Of a stretch of 64,000 nucleotides of DNA, positions 1 through 9,830 are shown piece by piece; within the stretch, counting starts at the first letter, position 1, and every line of letters starts with the position of its first letter. Below the pieces are notes generated by a model, which was given only the letters and a program-made list of their open reading frames with translations, was not told the DNA's origin and searched no databases. The translations under genes were made by a program, and so were the position numbers. Origin of the DNA: Dactylorhiza incarnata (lineage: Eukaryota; Streptophyta; Magnoliopsida; Asparagales; Orchidaceae); the NCBI GenBank assembly GCA_033032865.1, contig JAWHQI010000075.1, positions 620,001-684,000 of the forward strand. The letters run 5' to 3'.

Positions 1-1061
1 CAATGCGAGGTATACATGGCGAGACATGATTCATCAGAATCACGGAGACGAGAAGAACAAAACACACCAAAAAAAAGCAAAGCTGGCGGCTAGACAAGCT
101 CAGACCGCACAAGCCGCACCACTCCAGAACTCGCCCGGCTTGCCCTGAGATCGCACGAACAGAAACCGGACAGACTGCCAGCACTGCAAGACCGCACCTC
201 AGACCGCACGAACTGGAGCTTATTGGAACAAAGAACTGAAGCTGTCGCCAGACCGCAACTCAGACCGCCTAACCGCTGAAGGTCGCCTGATCACTGAGCT
301 CGCTGCGAACAGCATAAGCACACAATAACCCAGTTCGCTGACTGACCGCAGACGAACTATTTATTCAAGCTACCGGAAATCACCAAGGAAGGAGACCGCA
401 CCCTGCTGACTGCAAACCTGCGAACACAACAAAGGTTAACTCGCATCCAAGTCGCGCGAACTCAAACTTGAGACCGCAAAAAACAATCCGGGCTCTGGTT
501 CTTACAGTTCTAGTTAGGAATGACAGGCCATGCACCCCTATTTATAGGCGGGTGGACGGATGTCGTCACCGCACAAACCGGGATACAGTCACCACCCATC
601 AGATCGCGAACGGTCTTAAAAGATAGACCGCGTGAACAGACCTCTTGGTCGATCACCCGACCAAGACGCGGATCAGCAGACAAGATCGCGCACAGGCCGC
701 GCGAACACGAGACCGTGCACAAGTCGTGCAGTCTCAACAACACTCCTTCCTTAGATCACCAGGAGCAAGCTAGAACCATCTGGCCGACTTCAACCAAGTC
801 GCCAGATCACCAATATAGACCGCCCGGGTAGACAGTCATATAGGAACAACCCGCCCAGTCTTCCAACAAGGAAGCCAGGCAAACTAGCATACCTACTCGG
901 GAACAAACCGCAGCTAGCAAGAACCGACCGGAACAACCAGCAAACCGCCAGAACAACCCGGCAGAGCCAGACCGGCAGATAACCTATACAAGCCGCGCGA
1001 TCACCGCGGTCTCCCAAACCATACCGCCCGGTCTCCTCCACACCACTTCAAAAATTCAACA
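1..1061 (-). mobile_element. C1-family copia LTR, minus orientation, cut by window edge
   Basis: This stretch aligns with the complete C1 LTRs at 43802-44980 and 62011-63189, lacking their first ~126 bases because the window starts there. It ends in TTCAACA at 1061, followed by the same polypurine tract as in C1. On the minus strand a TATA box lies at 539-546. It is full of a repeated AGACCGC / GCGCGAAC motif, as in the other C1 LTRs, but has many more substitutions and small indels, so it is an older copy. Open frames inside it (for example 520-831) are chance frames in LTR sequence. Confidence 0.9.
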
Positions 1062-1153
1062 CTCCCCCTTGAAGTGGGAAGTGGAGACTAGCCCGAGTAA
1101 ATTCCGCAACCGTGTAAATGGTCCCTTCGCCAGTGGCTTTGTGAAGATGTCTG
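1062..1153 (-). pseudogene. C1-family polypurine tract and last codons of pol (RNase H end)
   Basis: Directly after the LTR the plus strand reads CTCCCCCTTGAAG, the complement of the C1 polypurine tract. Read on the minus strand the rest encodes the end of copia RNase H, including IFTKPL, and matches the C1 pol end at 44975-45090. It stops abruptly at 1153, where an inverted LTR piece begins. Only about 30 codons remain. Confidence 0.8.
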
Positions 1154-1313
1154 TGATGAATCATGTCTTGCCATGTATACCTCGCATTGTAAAGTAGTTC
1201 TGTTTCAATAAAGAGTTCTTGTGTTGCTGTTTTGGCATTGTGGTTGTTTGGCTATAACTCTTGTTGATACAACTCCTGCTTACTCCTAAACGGTCCAATC
1301 AAAAATTTTAACA
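1154..1313 (+). mobile_element. Inverted C1-family LTR terminus (160 bp)
   Basis: This piece is the reverse complement of the first ~160 bases of the C1 LTR and ends in ATTTTAACA, the complement of the LTR start TGTTAAAAT. It therefore points the opposite way to the LTR at 1-1061. After 1313 the G1 gag reading frame begins at once, so 1313 is the true right edge of an insertion into G1. The opposed LTR ends indicate an inversion or a self-integration. Confidence 0.85.
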
Positions 1314-1691
1314 AGAGCTAACGCAATCACACTCCGCAACGGAAAGGAGGTCACTCCTTCAAAATTGGTCGAGCCTGAGGTAAATGTTTCATCTTCTCCC
1401 CCGCAAGTTATTTCTTCACCTACTTTACCGTCTGCTGCTTTAGCTCCGCGCATATTTAAAAATCCTTCTATTCCTTATCCTTCAAAATTTAAAGATGAGC
1501 GCAATGAGGAGCAATATAAAAAATTTATTCAAATTTTAAAACAAATCCAAATAAATGTACCATTCTGTGAAGCAATTGCTCAAATGCCAAAGTACGCTAA
1601 ATTTTTAAAAGAATTACTTTCAAATAAAAAGAAACTTGAAAATTTTTCGCGTATTTCTTTAAACGCAGTGTTCGGCGGCTTTATTAAATAA
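1314..1691 (+). pseudogene. G1 Gag, C-terminal fragment
   Basis: The frame reads through RANAITLRNGKEV at 1314-1352, the short conserved motif that precedes the protease in Athila/Tat-like polyproteins. A proline/serine-rich linker and a lysine-rich segment follow. The upstream Gag core is lost to the insertion ending at 1313. The frame stops at 1691. Pol continues in another frame from about 1680, so a 1-base frameshift occurred near 1675-1684. No zinc knuckle is visible here. Confidence 0.75.
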
Positions 1692-2100
1692 ATTACCACA
1701 AAAATTGAACGACCCGGGACGGTTCCCCATCCCGTGTATGTTTGGTAATTTATCAATCAAGCACGCCTTGGCCGATCTAGGAGCTAGTATAAATTTAATG
1801 CCATTTGCATTATTTCAAAAACTTGGTTTGGGCAACCCAAGCCCAACTAATATAAGCATCCAACTAGCGGATCGGTCAGTTAAATACCCAATAGGGGTCA
1901 TTGAAGATGTGCTAGTAAAGGTTGATAAGTTTATCTTCCCGGTCGACTTTGTCATCCTCGATATTGAAGAAGACGCCGAAGTACCCCTAATACTTGGCTG
2001 ACCTTTCCTAGCCACCGCTCGAGCTATAATAGATGTAAGTAACAGAAAACTTCTCCTGCGAGTTGGAGAAGAGGAAGTTATTTTCAATGTTAATCAATCA
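1684..2100 (+). pseudogene. G1 aspartic protease region of pol
   Basis: The frame from 1684 encodes LNKLPQKLNDPGRF, then the protease core with DLGASINLMP (near 1768-1797) and the flap/substrate region ending in VPLILG. D-L-G replaces the retroviral D-T/S-G, as is usual in Athila/Tat elements. The protease would cut the Gag-Pol polyprotein in the virus-like particle. A TGA stop at 1999-2001 sits where these proteins normally have arginine (CGA to TGA). The frame is open on the far side into reverse transcriptase. Confidence 0.85.
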
Positions 2101-3396
2101 ATGAGAAATGCAATTACTAACGAAGATTCTTGTTTTATTTTAGAATCAAATTTTGAAGAAGACTTAGCAACTTTTGTGGAAATAAATTCCCCTTTTTATG
2201 AAAATCCGGAGTTACAAACTTTATTATGTCTTGAAGAAACGACCCGGCAGGAAAATTTTGAACAAACAAATTTAAATATTTTTAAAATCAAAACATCTTA
2301 TGAAGAGCCGCCGAGTCTAGAATTAAAACAACTACCGGATCATCTAAAATATGTATTTTTAGAAGAAAATTCAAAATTACCCGTAATTATTTCTTCTGCG
2401 CTTAATGATTCGGAAATCGCCGAATTAATTAAAATTTTAAATAACCATCGTCACGCAATTGCGTGGCAAATTTCTGATATAAAGGGTATAAATCCCTCAT
2501 TCTGCACGCATAAAATAAATTTTGAAAATAATTATCGCGGCACTATTCAGCCTCAACGACGCTTAAATCCTAATATGAAGGACGTCGTTAAGGCCAAAAT
2601 TATAAAATTATTAGACGCGGGGATTATTTACCCAATTTCTGATAGTACTTGGGTTAGCCCGGTGCAAGTCGTGCCTAAGAAGGGCGGAATCACAGTAGTT
2701 GAAAACGAAAATAACGAGTTAATCCCAACCCGTATTGTTACGGGTTGGCGGGTATGCATCGATTATAGGAAATTAAATGATGATACCCGCAAGGATCATT
2801 TTCCGTTGCCCTTCATTGATCAAATTTTAGAATGTTTATCCGGTCACTCGCACTATTGTTTTCTTGATGGTCTTTCGGGATATTTCCAAATCCCAATTGT
2901 GCCCGAAGACCAAGAGAAAACCACCTTCACTTGTCCGTTCGGCACCTTCGCATATCGAAGAATGTCATTTGGGCTTTGCAACGCGCCAGCTACATTTCAA
3001 AGATGTATGCTGGCAATTTTTAATGAATTAGTTGAGGACGTCATGGAAGTTTTCATGGACGATTTTTCAGTCTATGGCGATTCCTTTAAAATTTGTCTAA
3101 AAAATCTTGATCGTGTTCTTCAACACTGCGAAGACACAAATCTTGCACTCAACTGGGAGAAGTGCCATTTTATGGTCCGTGAGGGATTAGTCCTCGGACA
3201 TAAGGTTTCTAGTAGAGGGATCGAGGTCGATAGGGCAAAGATCGAAGTTATAGAAAAACTCCCTCCGCCTACTAATATTAAATCTATTAGGAGTTTTTTA
3301 GGACATGCGGGTTTCTATAGACGGTTTATTATAGATTTTTCAAAAATTACAAAACCGTTAACGCATCTTTTAGAAAAAAACCACGTTTATCTTTGA
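2101..3396 (+). pseudogene. G1 reverse transcriptase
   Basis: This 431-codon open stretch contains the Ty3 reverse transcriptase: the WVSPVQVVPKKGG motif, DYRKLN, the substrate-binding FCNAPATFQRCM-type block (here GLCNAPATFQRCM), and the catalytic box VFMDDFSVYG with both aspartates kept (near 3048-3077). It ends with SFLGHAGFYRRFI, the start of the connection/RNase H domain. A frameshift in the A-run at about 3371-3377 ends the frame. The catalytic centre looks intact, but the polyprotein is broken before and after it. Confidence 0.92.
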
Positions 3397-3814
3397 TGAA
3401 GAATGTTCTAAGGCGTTCATAAAAATTAAAAATGAACTTATCAAATCACCTATTTTAATTTCACTAGATTGGTCTCTTCCATTCGAAATCATGTGCGATG
3501 CAAGCGATTTTGCCGTAGGTGCGGTCTTGGGCCAAAGGGTGAATAAATACTTTCACCCAATTTATTACGCAAGCAAAATGCTTACATCCTCCCAAGCTAA
3601 TTATACAACGACGGAAAAAGAACTTCTAGCGATCGTTTTTGCTTTTGATAAATTTCGTTCGTACATAACGCTATCAAAAATTATTGTTTTTACAGATCAC
3701 TCCGCACTCCGGTAATTGCTAGATAAAGGGGACGTCAAGCCCCGACTATTGAGATGGATCCTACTCTTGCAAGAATTCGATTTGGAGATCTGAGACAAGA
3801 AAGGAGCGAAGAAC
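3397..3814 (+). pseudogene. G1 RNase H domain
   Basis: After the frameshift near 3374 the frame encodes the Ty3-type RNase H with CDASDFAVGAVLGQ (near 3494), the YASKML block, TTEKELLAIVFA and VFTDHSALR. Stops follow at 3713-3715 (TAA) and 3791-3793 (TGA, probably from CGA). Reading continues in the same frame to the integrase linker NLAVDHLSR. RNase H would remove template RNA during reverse transcription. Confidence 0.88.
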
Positions 3815-5219
3815 TTGGCGGTCGACCACCTCTCAAGACTGGAGAACCCGGCAGCAGGAGCACTAGTGGAGGCCGAGCTTGATGATAAATTCCCTGAAGA
3901 GCGCCTCCTTGCCATCGAAAAGGTAACGACTTCTTCCACCCCTTGGTACGCGGATTTGGCCATCTATTTAGTGGCCCGGGTCCTACCAAAAGATTTTTCA
4001 AGTCAGCAAAAGAAGAAATTCTTTTCGGACTTGAAAATTTATTTTTGGGAGGACCCCTTTTTATTTCGTGTCTGCGCGGACCAAGTGGTAAGAAGGTGCA
4101 TTTCGGGCGATGAAGGCGTCCAAATTTTGCGGCACTGCCACGAAGGACCAACCGGTGGTCACTATCAAGCAAACTGGACTGCAAGGAAGGTGCTAGAGGC
4201 GGGCTTCTACTGGCCCACCTTATTCAAAGATGCTCACACCATTGTGAGTAAATGCGATAGCTGTCAGCGGTCAGGTAATATTTCTAACCGGTACGAAATG
4301 CCCCAAAATATATTCTTAGAATGCGAAATTTTTTATTTATGGGGAATAGATTTCGTAGGTCCTTTACCCTCCTCCTTCAATAATAAATATATTCTTGTTG
4401 CGGTCGATTACGTGTCAAGGTGGGCGGAAGCACAAGCTTTTCCCACCAACGACGCGAGAGTCATCGTACATTTTTTAAAAAAATTATTTTCATGATTTGG
4501 CACACCCCGAGCACTAATTAGTGATCGGGGCACACACTTTTGTAACAACCAGCTTGCTAAAATTTTAGCAAAGTATGGAGTTACACATAAAATTTCTACC
4601 GCCTATCACCCACAAGCGAATGGACAAGTTGAGGTAGTAAATCGTGAATTAAAAAGAATTTTAGAAAAAACTGTGTCCGTTAATAGGAAGGATTGGTCAT
4701 TAAAATTGGATGGCGCACTATGGGCTTATCGGACAGCGTACAAAACCGCCATCGGATGTACACCGTTCCGACTAGTCTATGGAAAAGAGTGTCATTTACC
4801 AGTGGAATTAGAGCACCGCGCATTCTGGGCGCTGAAATTTTTAAATCTAGATTTAAACTTAGCCTTCGATAAACGAAAGTTTCAAATTAATGAATTAGAC
4901 GAATGGCGCGCAAACGCCTATGAAAATAATAAATGTTATAAGGAGCGCACTAAGTTTTACCATGACAAAAAAAAATTCCAAAATCTTTTTCACCAGGAGA
5001 CTTAGTCCTTTTATATAATTCTAGATTAAAACTGTTTTCGGGAAAATTAAAATCCCGGTCCGGCCCTTTTGTTGTAAAAGAGGTTTGGCCATATGGGACC
5101 GTGCTAATAGAACACCCGGATCAAGGCCTTTTGAAAGTTGACGCACACCGATTGAAATTATATCATTCCGGCGACCCAACGCCCGGCAAAATTGAAACGC
5201 TTAACCTCACAAACTTGTA
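3815..5219 (+). pseudogene. G1 integrase and end of pol
   Basis: The N-terminal zinc-binding HHCC domain is visible (HCHEGPTGGHY with CDSCQRSG, about 4132-4272). The DDE core follows: aspartate in GIDFVGP, aspartate in SDRGTHF, glutamate in [16 protein letters not shown] at 4494-4496 interrupts the core where the family has arginine (CGA). Integrase resumes in the same frame to about 5005, where an A-run (about 4969-4977) shifts the frame. The remaining codons run to a TAG at 5217-5219. No chromodomain is seen, as expected for Athila/Tat elements. Confidence 0.88.
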
Positions 5220-5497
5220 GAATGCCACTTAGTCAAGCTACGCGACGATAAACAAAGCGCTTTTGGGAGGCAACCCAATGTTATTTGTTTTGTTTGTTTT
5301 GTTTAACTTAATTTTGCAGGTTTTATTTTCTGTCCGGCAACCTCGTCTACCGATCAGGGAAGCCCTCTTCACCCTTTAGTCACTTATTTATTTTTCTTTC
5401 TTTTTGTTGTTTAATTTATTTCATTTTCTTAAAAAATAAAATAAAAATAAAAATAAAATAAAAAGTGTAATTCCTGTTTTTATCTTCTTACTTAGAT

Positions 5498-5538
5498 TTA
5501 AACATTGGGGACAATGTTTAATTTTAAGTATGGGGGTG
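5498..5538 (+). other. Stem-loop plus internal polypurine-like tract (G1)
   Basis: A perfect 10-bp stem (5498-5507 with 5512-5521) and a GGGA loop is followed five bases later by AAGTATGGGGGTG (5526-5538). The same arrangement recurs at the true polypurine tract before the LTR. This may be a second plus-strand priming site. Confidence 0.7.
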
Positions 5539-6992
5539 TAGCATTGCTTTCCTTGAATTTCTATTTATTTGAAAAAATAAAATATATATATATATATTCT
5601 ATCTAATAAAAATTAAATTTCTTGGAAAGAATGCTTTCAGCTTGAATTCCCATCATATCCTCTAGTACCTTGCGAGCCCTTCACCGGGTTGACCTTGGGA
5701 AGTCCAAGAAGAAAAAAAATTATATAAATATTTTTTTCTGAATTTTTATACTTACTCATTTGCAAAATCCTTAGTAGATTTGCTTTTGTTTAGTGTAGTA
5801 AGGAATTTTAATACTTCATTAGATTTTGAATTTTGGAATAAAATTGTTGACTCATGTAGTGTTCCTAGTTAAATGCACGCGTTTGTAGAATTCTATATCA
5901 AATTAACTATTCAGCATAAAATTAGATTTATGTTTTTCTAACTGCGAAAAAACAATTCTTGTTTTACTTTTACCTTGAATCCGGTAGAATCTGTGAATAA
6001 ATTCAAGTGAGTATGTAGAAGCTTACTAGAGAAATATTACACATTTTTGAATGCAAGGGTATTCTTTCTCGACGGCTAGAACTTGCCTCTAGCGATTCTC
6101 GAAGCATTTACATAGGTTTGTCATAGTTTTTAGAAGTGATTTAGGCCACCTTTTGATCGTTTGTGCCTGTTTGCCCACCTTTTTAAATTTTTCATTGCTT
6201 AAACACTTTGGGCCTTACCTTATTTCCTTTGCTACCTCCACCTTTCATTTTCACCAAAGCCAAAACATCCAGCCCATGATCACACTAAATATTTGAGATT
6301 TATTAAAATTCTGCAATGGGTTCAATTGTGAAAATAAGGAAATTACAACTTCTTATTCGGAGCTATTATGAAAAGAAAAAAAAAGATATAAAAAAATATG
6401 AAAAATTATTGGCCAACTGTGAAAAAAAATATAAAAAAGTATTCATGGCCTCATTTTTGAAAAATATGAGAGTTTTGCTTCATAACAACTCTTATGCGAG
6501 GTTTAAATTTTTGATAATTTTGGGAAACTCTCACCTTGGTTTAGTGTGATCATTAGCCGTCATATTCTATCTTTTTTATTTCCAAATCTAAATCATATAC
6601 CTAAGCCAAGTTTCACTCATAATGAAAGCCCTTTTTATCTTTAAGCTATAACATTATAGTTGTGTAGTGGAGAGAGTGCGACCGGGCAAGCCTATGACCA
6701 TCGTCAATGATGGATTTCTTTGGAGGCTATCCCGAAACTCAATTTTGGGTAATATTGATCTTAGAAAGCACGCTACCCGCTCCCTGAATAGCATTCGAGA
6801 ATTTGCCGAACTTTCAATTTAAAAGTAAAAGCAATTTGTTAATTCGAATTACTGAAAATTATAAGCTAATCATTATGCTGAATAGATCTTTCAACTAGAA
6901 TCTCTACACGTAGGCGTAAGACTTCGCGTTTTTATTCCTTGAGTTTAAATTTCTTTTCTAGTATTTAAATTTTTCTACTCCTATGAAAAGTT

Positions 6993-7032
6993 GTTTGCTC
7001 GGGACTAGCAAACGAGTAAGTATGGGGGTGTT
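6993..7032 (+). other. G1 stem-loop and 3' polypurine tract
   Basis: GTTTGCT (6993-6999) pairs with AGCAAAC (7007-7013) around loop CGGGACT. The polypurine tract AAGTATGGGGGTG (7018-7030) then abuts the LTR start at 7033. A polypurine tract primes plus-strand DNA synthesis. N1 and N2 carry the same GTTTGC/GCAAAC stem with TCGGGAC in the loop at the same place. Confidence 0.75.
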
Positions 7033-7179
7033 TGATGAGTACTTTTTGTACTCATCTTTTAATATAAGTTTAATATATTTTTAATATGAAATTATATAGT
7101 TTTTAACAATTTTATAAACTAACTTAAGCTTTTTTGTGTATTTCAGGTTTTTTTGGACGCATTGGATAAAAACTTCAAT

Positions 7180-7642
7180 TACACGCCCAAGGTCACGGGC
7201 GTGACCATGGGCGTGTAACCTGCGCGGTGTTCCAGACCTATTTCCGCCACCACGGGTGCGTTCCGTGAAGAATTCGCCAAGTACACGCCCCAGGTCACGG
7301 GCGTGACCAAGGGCGTGACCCAATGTCACGGCCGCGACTCGCCGCAAGCATCCAAAATCAGCCTGCCACATCAATTAAATTTACACGCCCCAGGTCACGG
7401 GCGTGACCAGGGGCGTGACTCAATGTCACGGGCGTGACTCATCCCGCGCCACTCCCCGCTTCTTCCCGCCGAAGATTCCCGCCAGCAGCACGTTTTGAAG
7501 GTTACACGCCCTAGGTCACGGGCGTGACCTAGGGCGTGACACGCAAATTTTGTCAGCATTAAAGCCAGACTGCGCCCTTTCCGCTCCGAGATGATCGCGC
7601 GCCTTACACGCCCTCGGTCACGGGTGTGACCGAGGGCGTGTA
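7180..7642 (+). repeat. Five ~38-bp hairpin repeats in G1 U3
   Basis: Near-palindromic copies start at 7180, 7282, 7382, 7503 and 7605, spaced 100-121 bp. Each has an outer arm TACACGCCC, an inner arm ending GGTCAC, a short GC-rich loop, and the complementary arms. In copies 4 and 5 the two bases in the middle of both arms changed together (CCCTAGGTCAC and CCCTCGGTCAC, each with its exact complement), so the stem is kept. Extra single GTCACGGGCGTGAC half-units occur between copies. Confidence 0.9.
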
Positions 7643-7657
7643 CCCAGAATTTTCAGC

Positions 7658-7664
7658 TATAAAA
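7658..7664 (+). promoter_or_regulatory. TATA box of G1 LTR promoter
   Basis: TATAAAA lies 15 bp after the last hairpin repeat, in the expected place for the LTR RNA polymerase II promoter. Confidence 0.6.
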
Positions 7665-8065
7665 AGGCAGCTCCTCCAGATTATTTTGGACACATTGTAT
7701 TGGAGTCCAAGCCTCCATTCTCTTGCTTTATTACCGAGTTTTTAAGTATTCTAGCTTTACTTTTCTTTGCACTTGTAATTTCTCTTTCAATAGTTGTAAT
7801 CCCTTTTCTTGAAGTAATAAAATTATTATTGTTTTATTCATCCATTCTTCCATCTCTTTTCATTAGTTATAATCTTCTAGTTGAGTTCCTTTTCTTATTG
7901 CAACCGAATCAAAAGTACTTTTTGATCGAACAATAGAGATTGTCTCGAGTAAGAGTAATCAACACGCCCGGATTTTTATACGACCTTGGTTTTTTTTATA
8001 AGACTATACTACATCTGACACGGTACACTTGCTGTTATTGTTTGCAAGCATAGTTTTGCTCATCA

Positions 8066-8488
8066 GGTAGAAACCCCACAGGCTTAACCTGAATTTCGGG
8101 GACAAAAATTTTATTTTTATGTATTGGGATTTGAAACATCCCCGAAACAACTAGACCCCTGGGACGGTTTTGTCATGACTAGGTCATGACAAAACCCTAG
8201 GATGCGCAAAGAAATTGTAAGAGCTAGCGTCGGCATAGCAAGTCTAACCCATTAAGGGGTCCCCTCGTAACACCCAATTATCCAATCGTAGGAAGAAGGG
8301 GGTGTATTGAATGTGACGCTAGCGCTGGCGTTAGTTATGGTTTAGCTGGATGGTCGAGACGAGCGTTATGCCGTCGAAAAGAGTCTATGTCATTGAGAAA
8401 CTAGCGCTGGCACTGGCGGTTGTCTCGGTGAACCGCTGAGATGAACATCAAACTGCTGAGGCAAACTGTACATCGTCGAGGCACTAGC
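8066..8488 (+). mobile_element. Remnant 3' end and truncated LTR of a G2-like Ty3 element
   Basis: 8066-8131 resembles the sequence just upstream of the G2 3' LTR at 27113-27177 (AACCTGAATTTC, TATTGGGATTTG). From 8132 TGAAACATCCCC and the following ~90 bases match the G2 LTR start. Further on the match fades into sequence with GCTAGCG and CGTCGA repeats. It is a diverged LTR fragment cut at 8489 by the next insertion. Confidence 0.7.
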
Positions 8489-9214
8489 TGTAAGACCCCA
8501 TTTTTCGCTACAAAACTAGGTCTTATGCCTAGAAACACCGCATTACGATGACACCAACACTCAGGAAGGTTGCCACTACAAAACGTCGATCCTGCCGGCC
8601 ATATCGATCATAGAAGAAGAAAAATATAATTGAAGCAAAAGTAAGCTCAATTCCACATCACATAAAATGTAGATCTTAATGAAAGATGTCCACAGATAAC
8701 AACTGAAATAAAGAGGTAGCAATAAGAAGGGATCATGCCCAGTACATCATGTCCTCACTACAATTCACTCGTGGAAGCAAAATCTACTAGTAACACACAC
8801 AGATCATGAGACTGGTGCTCCTGTGCTAGGTTGGCCCGCCTCCCTCTACACTGGCCTCGGGTGGTGTTGCATCTCCTCGGTCCCTTAAAATGATATGGTC
8901 CATCGACCGTTAGTCACAAAGACTAAACCTCGTTTCCCCCCATCCATCCCTCAGTGGCCCTAGGCACCGAGCGGGAGGATGGAGCGGAGGACAGCAAGGG
9001 GTATAAAACAAGCAGGTGACATGTCTTAGTTATAGGAGTATCTATCACTACACAGGTGTTTATATATCTAAAGCAGTAAACAAAGCAAGGTAAAGAACAA
9101 GTAAAGTAAGCAAGTAAAAACAAGTAAAGAATAGAAAACTAACCATTGATTTATAGAAATGCCCATATAAACCTATAGACCAAGGGGTCGTTTAGCAAGG
9201 CCCATCATATAAAA
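8489..9214 (-). mobile_element. Antisense fragment of a G2-family LTR
   Basis: It begins TGTAAGACCCC, the complement of the G2 LTR end GGGGTCTTACA (24371-24381). It continues as the reverse complement of the last ~0.7 kb of that LTR as seen at 14040-14724, for example CTGCCGGCCATATCGATC. It is cut at 9215 by the start of G2 itself. Thus G2 landed in an older LTR of its own family lying in the opposite direction. No gene is present. Confidence 0.8.
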
Positions 9215-9359
9215 TGTAACATCCCCCAAACAACTAGACCCCTAGAGTGGTTTTGTCATGACTAGGTCATTACAAAACCCTAGGAAGCTTGAAGAGACCA
9301 CTTGGCCTTAGCCAGGAGGAAGGAAACCACAGTGGTCTGCAAATAGCAATTTCCAGTTA

Positions 9360-9830
9360 ACAAGCATAGGGTTGGACTTAAGGGCCTCACCTTGACCCTT
9401 TGACCCCACCATAGCATACCTAACCCTTTAGGGGTCCCCTTAGAGCACCATGGACCCATTGGGGTCAACCAAAGAGGCCAAATTGACCCAAGTCAACCCT
9501 AACCCCAAATTGGTCAAAGTAGCCTAATTAGGGTCAATTGACCTCCACCATGCCCAATTGACCTTTCCCCTACCCTTATAAGGTTATTAGGGACCTAATG
9601 GACCAAAACGCCCCATCATGGGGCCAACAATTTGGCCAATTTGACCCAAGTCAACTATAGCTCTATTTTGGTCAAACCAACACCTTTTGGATAAATTGGC
9701 CCAATTGGGGCACCACCATGACTCGACCAACTTTGGGTGATGTCAAGGGACTCAAGACACACCACTCGGACCAGTCAACCCATTAGTTGGTCAAATCAAC
9801 ACCTCAAGTCAACACTTGGTCAACCTTGCC
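9360..9830 (+). promoter_or_regulatory. Cluster of TTGACC/GGTCAA (W-box-like) motifs in G2 LTR
   Basis: Within about 470 bp the core TTGAC/GTCAA recurs many times on both strands, mostly as TTGACC or GGTCAA with A/T-rich spacers. TTGAC(C/T) is the binding core of plant WRKY factors. The same cluster is kept in the 3' LTR copy at about 27330-27800. A binding role is inference. Confidence 0.5.

Larger units (their letters stand above)
5220..7032 (+). other. G1 long 3' noncoding region with two PPT-like tracts
   Basis: This 1.8-kb AT-rich stretch lies between pol and the 3' LTR. I find no convincing ORF; a 77-codon lysine-rich frame at 6316-6549 has no recognisable motif. It holds an (AAAAT)-type run near 5432-5465, a TA microsatellite at about 5582-5599, and two copies of hairpin plus AAGTATGGGGGTG (5498-5538 and 6993-7030). 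Blocks at 6061-6200 and 6665-6760 resemble the 3' regions of N1 and N2, for example GGCTAGAACTTGCC and GACCGGGCAAGC. Confidence 0.8.
1314..8065 (+). mobile_element. G1: Ty3/gypsy (Athila/Tat-like) retrotransposon, 5' part outside window
   Basis: Order seen: end of gag, protease, reverse transcriptase, RNase H, integrase, long 3' noncoding region, polypurine tract, 3' LTR. The protease signature D-L-G-A-S and the recurring TATGGGGGTG tracts fit the Athila/Tat group of plant Ty3 elements. The LTR ends are TGATGAG and CTCATCA, a perfect 7-bp inverted terminal repeat. The element is interrupted in gag by the C1-family piece at 1-1313 and inserted into a G2-family 3' end at 8066 (first flanking bases GGTAG). 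The 5' LTR and most of gag lie outside the window, so the target duplication cannot be checked. Confidence 0.9.
7033..8065 (+). mobile_element. G1 3' LTR (1,033 bp)
   Basis: It starts TGATGAG directly after the polypurine tract and ends CTCATCA, giving a 7-bp inverted terminal repeat. The U3 part carries five hairpin repeats (7180-7642), then a TATA box at 7658-7664. The R/U5 part beyond is AT-rich. No second copy is in the window, so age cannot be judged from LTR divergence. The 78-codon frame at 7700-7936 is hydrophobic by chance and is not called. Confidence 0.85.

Noticed and set aside
7700..7936. A 78-codon hydrophobic frame resembling a small membrane protein in the G1 LTR
   Set aside because: It lies in T-rich LTR R/U5 sequence just after the TATA box; T-rich DNA translates to Phe/Leu by default and no second copy supports it.
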